A stretch of DNA of 40,254 nt from a virus: positions 1 to 40,254 of IMG/VR virus record IMGVR_UViG_3300045996_000418. One strand, given 5' to 3'. Each line of letters begins with the position of its first letter. Position 1 is the first letter of the stretch. The notes beneath the pieces are model-generated. The model was given only the letters and a program-made list of their open reading frames with translations, was not told the origin of the DNA and searched no databases. Below are positions 36,439-40,254 of this stretch, piece after piece. A program made the translations under genes and the position numbers.

Positions 36439-36876
36439 ATGAGTGCCATGGTCATCAATAGCGAAACCTCCCTGCAATCGGCAATCGGCGATCTGCGGGA
36501 AATGTGGAACAAGCATAAGTTCTTGCGCCTGAACGTCAAGGCCGGCAAAGACCGATCGCTCGACCAAAACGCAATCAGCCATTGCTGGTACGAGCAACTG
36601 GCGCGAGAAATCAAAGATGAAGACGCGCTCGGGTGGAAATCATTCTGCAAACTGAATTTCGCCGTACCTATCCTGCGCGCCGAGGACGAAGCATTCCGCG
36701 AGTTCTACGACAGCGCAATCAAATCCAGCCTGAGCTACGAAGAGAAGCTCCAGGCAATGAAGTTCGTTCCAGTCACCAGCCTAATGACAAAGCCGCAACT
36801 CTCCAAATACCTGGAAGAGATGCAGCGGCATTTTCTCGGGCGCGGCGTGCGGCTTGAGTTTCCGGAGGCGAAATAA
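36439..36876 (+). CDS. NinB-like recombination protein (145 aa)
   Basis: Matches lambda NinB (Orf): a central KAGKDRSLDQNAISHCWYEQ motif (RSLDQN is diagnostic), a Trp-containing segment (DALGWKSFCKLNF) and a C-terminal VPVTSLMTKPQLSKYLEEMQ. Orf/NinB binds single-stranded DNA and helps RecF-type recombination in place of host RecFOR. ATG 36439 preferred, GAGG upstream. Followed by a protein of unknown function and NinG, as in lambda-type Nin regions. Confidence 0.86.
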   Translation: MSAMVINSETSLQSAIGDLREMWNKHKFLRLNVKAGKDRSLDQNAISHCWYEQLAREIKDEDALGWKSFCKLNFAVPILRAEDEAFREFYDSAIKSSLSYEEKLQAMKFVPVTSLMTKPQLSKYLEEMQRHFLGRGVRLEFPEAK

Positions 36877-37260
36877 ATGTCGATCAAATCTAAAAGCGGA
36901 GGACGTATGGGTGCATTTTGTGTGTTCGGCGTGAGCCTAGAGGACTGCAAGATCAAAGCGCGGCGGAAGGTAAAAACCTACGACAAAGCGGAGAAGCGCC
37001 CACTTACCCAGGACGAATGGGCGGAGCGCGTGCAAAAGCTGGCGCGAGAGCTTTTCGAGAGCTGGAGCGTGACGCCGAAGCAGATTTCCCCCGCTTTTGA
37101 TGCGCCGCAGTTCTGCGAGGACTGGCTAAAGATCGCTGCAATTGATCGTCAGGTTATTACGCCTCGGATCATGTGCCGGGGCGAAAAGATCGACCCGAAA
37201 GGCGCTCCAGTTATTCGCAAAGGTGCGCCGGTTATTGGCTGGATTCCGTACGCAGCATGA
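36877..37260 (+). CDS. conserved Nin-region protein (127 aa)
   Basis: Two starts are possible: 36877 (GGAGG eight bases upstream) or 36907 (GGAGG four bases upstream). The family I recall begins near MGAFCVFGVSLEDCKIKARR. It has a basic helix, EWAERVQKLARELFESW, AFDAPQFCEDWLKIA and a C-terminal beta part ending GAPVIGWIPYAA. I do not know a function. The stop overlaps the NinG ATG. Confidence 0.74.
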   Translation: MSIKSKSGGRMGAFCVFGVSLEDCKIKARRKVKTYDKAEKRPLTQDEWAERVQKLARELFESWSVTPKQISPAFDAPQFCEDWLKIAAIDRQVITPRIMCRGEKIDPKGAPVIRKGAPVIGWIPYAA

Positions 37261-37877
37261 TCCGCGCCATCTCTCCCAAGCCCAAGCTGCGCACATGTGC
37301 AAACCGCGCATGTCGCAACAAGTTCGAGCCGACCGAGCGTCACCCGTTCGCCGTTGCTTGCTGCACTGGCTGCGAAATCATTTTGGCGAAGCAGCATATC
37401 CAGAAGATCGAGGCGGCCCGGGAGAGGAAAGCACGCAGGGAAGTGAAGGCGCAACGCATGGCGGACAAGGAAAGGTTGATTCAACTCGAGCCACTCGAGT
37501 ATTTCCACAAACTGGCAGAGCGCGCCTTTAACGCATTCATCCGCGCCCGCGATGCTGACAAGCCATGCATCTCCTGCGGCCGCTCCAATGCGGAGAAGTG
37601 GGACGCTGGCCACTACATCGCTGTAGGTGCTAACCGCACTCTGCGATACGACGAGGACAACGTGCACAAACAATGCTCCAGGCCCTGCAACAAGGATAAG
37701 GGCGGCAATTCCATTGAATACCGCAAGGAACTGCTCAACCGGATCGGCGTTGCGCGACTTGAACGCCTTGAGGGCTGGCATGCGCCGCGCAAATGGACGC
37801 GCGAGGAATTGCTCGAGATTCAGGCGACATACAAAGCCAAATTGAAGCTGGCGATGAATAAAGAGGAGGTCGAGTGA
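37257..37877 (+). CDS. NinG (Rap)-like recombination nuclease (206 aa)
   Basis: NinG family: N-terminal Cys pairs (CANRACRNKF, ACCTGCE), long charged coiled coil, then PCISCGRSNAEKWDAGHYIA, LRYDEDNVHKQCSRPCN and GGNSIEYRKELLNRIG, the HNH-like metal core. Rap/NinG resolves branched recombination intermediates. Start at 37257 in an ATGA overlap; the next gene starts by GTGA. NinB and NinG here, with exonuclease and SSB on the other operon, give a full recombination set. Confidence 0.92.
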   Translation: MIRAISPKPKLRTCANRACRNKFEPTERHPFAVACCTGCEIILAKQHIQKIEAARERKARREVKAQRMADKERLIQLEPLEYFHKLAERAFNAFIRARDADKPCISCGRSNAEKWDAGHYIAVGANRTLRYDEDNVHKQCSRPCNKDKGGNSIEYRKELLNRIGVARLERLEGWHAPRKWTREELLEIQATYKAKLKLAMNKEEVE

Positions 37878-38659
37878 ACTACTACTCGCACCACATCGGC
37901 GATTACCTGACCGACACGGCGCATCTGTCGATTCTTGAGGATGGCGCTTACCGCCGCCTGATGGATCGCTACTACTCGACCGAGACGCCAATCAATTCAG
38001 ACGAAACAGCATTGTTCCGCGTTCTGCGTGCACGCTCACCAGAAGAGCAGGAAGCCGTTCGTGTGGTCCTGGAAGAGTTCTTTGATCTTACTGAGGCTGG
38101 CTGGACACACAAACGCTGCGACGCAGAGATAGAGGCATTCAGGGCCAAGAGTGGGAAGGCCGCAGAAGCAGCAAACAAGCGGTGGAGTAAGCCATCTGAT
38201 GCCAGCGCAATGCCAACGCATAGCGAACGCAATGCAGACGCAATGCCAACCAAGAACCAAGAACCGAGAACCAATAACCAAGAACCAACCAAGTCAAGGA
38301 CAGGGGCAACGCAACGCGCTTCGCGGTTGCCTGCCGACTGGACGCCGACAGCGGAAGACATTTCGTTTTGCAAAGCCGAACGGCAAGACCTCGATCCGCA
38401 TGAGACTGGAAAACGGTTTGCCGACTATTGGCATGCCGTTGGTGACGCGAAGGGGAGAAAGCTCGATTGGCCGGCGACATGGCGGAATTGGGTGCGCAAC
38501 GAAAAGCAGCAAGCCCGCGCCTCTCCTGCCGGCTACGAATCAGCGAAAGACCGCAGCCGCCGCGAGGCAGCCGAACAACTGACAGGCAGGAGCAACCATG
38601 AGCAACGTAGTCCAGATTTCATCGACATCAACCAACCCGGCTCCCATTTCGTGGGTTGA
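37874..38659 (+). CDS. O-like replication initiator, YdaU/DUF1376 type (261 aa)
   Basis: GTG start in a GTGA overlap. Residues 1-90 are a DUF1376/YdaU domain (NYYSHHIGDYLTDTAHLSIL, EDGAYRRLMDRYYST). Residues about 110-150 are a low-complexity linker (NQEPRTNNQEPTK). Residues 150-212 carry a DnaT-like element (LPADWTPTAEDISFCKAERQ, RFADYWHA, WPATWRNWVRNE). It would recognise the origin and recruit the P-like protein. The linker DNA consists of tandem heptamers that may be the origin itself. Overlaps the next gene by 62 bases. Confidence 0.84.
   Translation: MNYYSHHIGDYLTDTAHLSILEDGAYRRLMDRYYSTETPINSDETALFRVLRARSPEEQEAVRVVLEEFFDLTEAGWTHKRCDAEIEAFRAKSGKAAEAANKRWSKPSDASAMPTHSERNADAMPTKNQEPRTNNQEPTKSRTGATQRASRLPADWTPTAEDISFCKAERQDLDPHETGKRFADYWHAVGDAKGRKLDWPATWRNWVRNEKQQARASPAGYESAKDRSRREAAEQLTGRSNHEQRSPDFIDINQPGSHFVG
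38207..38286 (+). repeat. iteron-like tandem repeats, candidate replication origin
   Basis: Two GCAATGCCAAC (38207-38217, 38240-38250) with a GCAATGC between (38229-38235), then five head-to-tail heptamers AAGAACC, AAGAACC, GAGAACC, AATAACC, AAGAACC (38252-38286). The repeats lie in the linker of the O-like gene, as lambda ori lies in O. Confidence 0.68.
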
Positions 38660-39305
38660 GAAGCTGTTCAGCCACATGCAAGCGCTGTACGGAAACAAGT
38701 TCATCGACATGTGGCGCGACACGGACATAAAGCTTGTGAAAGATCTTTGGGCCGAAGAGATGGGCAAGTTGTCGGGAGTGGAATTGAAGCGCGGCTATGC
38801 GGGGTTGATGGCCCGCGATTGGCCGCCGACGTTGCCCGAGTTCGTGAAGGCCTGCAAGCCCTCCGTAGACGCCCTGGTCGCCTACTACGAGGCTGTCAAC
38901 GGGACGCAGGCAAGGGAGCAAGGCAAGAAGGGCGAATGGAGTCATCCGGCGATCTTCTGGGCTGCCGTGCCGATGTCCTACGACCTGAAGCATGTCGGCT
39001 ACTCGCAGATCAAAACGCGGTGGGAAAAGGCGCTCAAGGACGAGATGGAAAAGGGCGTATGGGCGGCAGTGCCCGAGCCTCTGCCGCAGCTGCCAGCACC
39101 AGGAAAAAGCGCGCTGTCACGCGAGCATGCCGAGAAGATGGTTTCGGAACTGAAGGCCGAGGGTATTGCAAAGGTGGCGGCCGACAAGACTGATCACAAG
39201 CTCTGGGCGAAGCGAATCATTGCCCGCGAAAAGAAGGGCGACAAGGATCTGACCGCGTTGCAAGTGCGCTTTGCTCGCGAGGCGCTGCGTGCGGCTACGG
39301 CATGA
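38598..39305 (+). CDS. P-like replication protein, helicase loader (235 aa)
   Basis: Sequence similar in shape to lambda P and P-like proteins: helical N-terminus (WVEKLFSHMQALYGNKFIDM, WAEEMGKLSGVELKRGYAGL, DWPPTLPEFVKACKP), then a helical middle (EWSHPAIFWAAVPMSYDLKH) and a basic C-terminus. It would load host DnaB at the origin through the O-like protein. No phage helicase or primase is present, consistent with use of the host replisome. GGAGCAACC before ATG. Confidence 0.85.
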   Translation: MSNVVQISSTSTNPAPISWVEKLFSHMQALYGNKFIDMWRDTDIKLVKDLWAEEMGKLSGVELKRGYAGLMARDWPPTLPEFVKACKPSVDALVAYYEAVNGTQAREQGKKGEWSHPAIFWAAVPMSYDLKHVGYSQIKTRWEKALKDEMEKGVWAAVPEPLPQLPAPGKSALSREHAEKMVSELKAEGIAKVAADKTDHKLWAKRIIAREKKGDKDLTALQVRFAREALRAATA

Positions 39306-39345
39306 CTAATTGGCTTGAGCCGGTGAGGCTGGATTGGAGGAAGAA

Positions 39346-39609
39346 ATGAAAAAGTACATAGCAAAGAAGGCGGCATGGTCAACCAACATATCGGAAGTTG
39401 ATGTCGAACGAGAATCGGGCTCGTCGGTGTGGATAGCTGGTCGCCGCCATGCGAAACGGTCGGAGTGGGAAAACTATTTCGACACATGGGAGCAGGCGCA
39501 TCAATTTCTCTTGGATTTAGCGCAGGAAGAGGTCGATTCCTGTCGTCTGCAGCTCGAGCGGGCGAAGGGCTATCTCGGCAACATCAAAGGCATGAAGAAG
39601 CCGTTATGA
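39346..39609 (+). CDS. small hypothetical protein (87 aa)
   Basis: ATG at 39346 with GGAGGAAG upstream. Beta-rich N-terminus (KYIAKKAAWSTNISEVDVER) and a coiled C-terminus (EEVDSCRLQLERAKGYLGN). No family recognised. ATGA overlap with the next gene. Confidence 0.72.
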   Translation: MKKYIAKKAAWSTNISEVDVERESGSSVWIAGRRHAKRSEWENYFDTWEQAHQFLLDLAQEEVDSCRLQLERAKGYLGNIKGMKKPL

Positions 39610-39803
39610 CCCTACCTCCCGACATCCACTGCCGCGAATGCCAGCTATCCATCGACCCGAGAATGCGCGGCGCATACAACCTGTTCGAGTGCCGAGACTG
39701 CCGGGTTCGGTATGCGCTGGATTTCATCGATCGGATAGCCGGGAAAGACGCCGAAAGTACGAAGGATGCGTTGTTCGAGAAGTTGGCAAAGGGGCGCCCG
39801 TGA
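39606..39803 (+). CDS. small zinc-ribbon protein (65 aa)
   Basis: HCRECQLSIDPRMRGAYNLF followed by ECRDCRVRYALDFIDRIAGK: two C-x2-C pairs of a zinc ribbon, then a helix. ATG in an ATGA overlap; an earlier long frame is a shadow. Function unknown. Confidence 0.7.
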   Translation: MTLPPDIHCRECQLSIDPRMRGAYNLFECRDCRVRYALDFIDRIAGKDAESTKDALFEKLAKGRP

Positions 39804-40009
39804 AGTGCCTCGAATGCGCAAAGCTGGATTTGCAGGCATTCCCCAAGCATGCCGTGATCGGCCTGGGCAAGTGCAAATCGGATCAGCTCGGCGAATTCCG
39901 AGGATTCGGCCGGCAAAGGGAGTGCAAGGATTTTGAGGCCGCAGACGCCGAGGTAGTGCAGAAGCGGGTTACGTGGTGGGACGGAAAATCAACGAAGGAA
40001 GCAAAATGA
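39800..40009 (+). CDS. small Cys-containing protein (69 aa)
   Basis: GTG start in a GTGA overlap. KCLECAKLDLQAFPKHAVIG, LGKCKSDQL and RECKDFEAADAE give Cys residues spaced for a metal site, resembling small zinc-binding phage proteins I recall from Nin-like regions. Function unknown. Confidence 0.7.
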   Translation: MKCLECAKLDLQAFPKHAVIGLGKCKSDQLGEFRGFGRQRECKDFEAADAEVVQKRVTWWDGKSTKEAK

Positions 40010-40242
40010 AAACACCAAATGCAGAAGCACTGCTCGATCATCTGCTGTCGCACATGGGGCCGAAGAACGACGCGGCCCTGGCGGCAGCCTTGGAGGTTGC
40101 GCCGCCCGTGATCAGCAAACTCAGAAACAGGCGGCTCCCGCTGGGCGCATCGATGTTGTTGCGCATGCATGACGCAACCGGGTTGAGCATTGCCAGCATG
40201 AGGATGATTGCTGATATTCCGCCGTTCGTGGGGCGAGCATGA
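40006..40242 (+). CDS. small HTH DNA-binding protein (78 aa)
   Basis: Complete copy of the gene cut at the window start. LLDHLLSHMGPKNDAALAAA, LEVAPPVISKLRNRRLPLGA, SMLLRMHDATGLSIASMR gives an Xre-like helix-turn-helix. ATGA overlaps with both neighbours (the next is at 112 across the join). Likely a regulator acting near the late switch; target unknown. Confidence 0.78.
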   Translation: MKTPNAEALLDHLLSHMGPKNDAALAAALEVAPPVISKLRNRRLPLGASMLLRMHDATGLSIASMRMIADIPPFVGRA

Positions 40243-40254
40243 GCCGGCCAAGTC
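40128..40254. repeat. terminal direct repeat, right copy
   Basis: Identical to 1-127. See the left copy: it marks the closure of the circle. Confidence 0.93.

Noticed and set aside
38250-38290. CRISPR-like or microsatellite array
   Set aside because: Heptamers are contiguous with no spacers and sit in an O-like gene; iterons or linker repeats fit better. No CRISPR array is present in the window.

Overview
The window is a complete temperate bacteriophage genome. The first and last 127 bases are identical, so the molecule closes into a circle of about 40,127 bp. That repeat cuts one small gene (40006-40242), and the gene chain 39800 -> 40006 -> 112 -> 437 runs through the join without a break. 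The virion genes point to a short-tailed (podovirus-type) particle: PBSX-like terminase, about 710-aa portal, N4-gp56-type capsid protein, P22 gp4/gp10-like tail accessory proteins, three ejection-type proteins and a sialidase-type tailspike. GC-rich coding DNA, strong Shine-Dalgarno sites and a tRNA-Leu(UAA) 3' end used as attachment site suggest a betaproteobacterial host (Burkholderiales-like). The host assignment is an inference.

Layout. (1) Immunity and control, 33.0-35.2 kb: a CI-type repressor (minus) and a Cro-type protein (plus) diverge around three 14-bp operator sites. Two more copies of the operator sit on a strong leftward promoter 1.4 kb away, giving a lambda-like PR/PRM/PL circuit. 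(2) Leftward early operon, 33.5 -> 22.9 kb (minus): two small genes, a roughly 500-nt highly structured non-coding leader, an unusually long chain of stop/start-overlapping accessory ORFs, a recombination module (PD-(D/E)XK exonuclease and SSB), a DUF4224 excisionase-like gene, a tyrosine integrase, then a separately promoted small-ORF plus HTH cassette, ending at attP. (3) Rightward early operon, 35.0 -> 40.25 -> 1.4 kb (plus, across the join): cro, a terminator, small ORFs, NinB- and NinG-like proteins, an O-like and a P-like replication protein (with tandem heptamers that may be the origin), small zinc-knuckle and HTH proteins, and a candidate Q-type antiterminator. (4) Late operon, 1.4 -> 22.7 kb (plus): promoter and terminator arranged like lambda PR'-tR', terminase, portal, an SGNH/Fn3/SPRY tail protein, scaffold, capsid, connectors, fibre, an oxygenase and acetyltransferase pair, ejection proteins, tailspike, lysis genes and an HNH endonuclease.

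How it works together (inference). Repressor bound to the 14-bp operators silences PR and PL. When it is lost, PR expresses replication genes and the Q candidate, which would let the late promoter read through at least eight intrinsic terminators in or in front of the late genes. PL expresses recombination, excision and integration functions. Less ordinary parts are the structured leader RNA in the PL operon, an anti-CRISPR/Aca-like cassette between int and attP, a pair of paralogous tiny membrane proteins, an HNH gene whose ribosome binding site is buried in a 12-bp hairpin, and an oxygenase/GNAT pair embedded in the virion operon.
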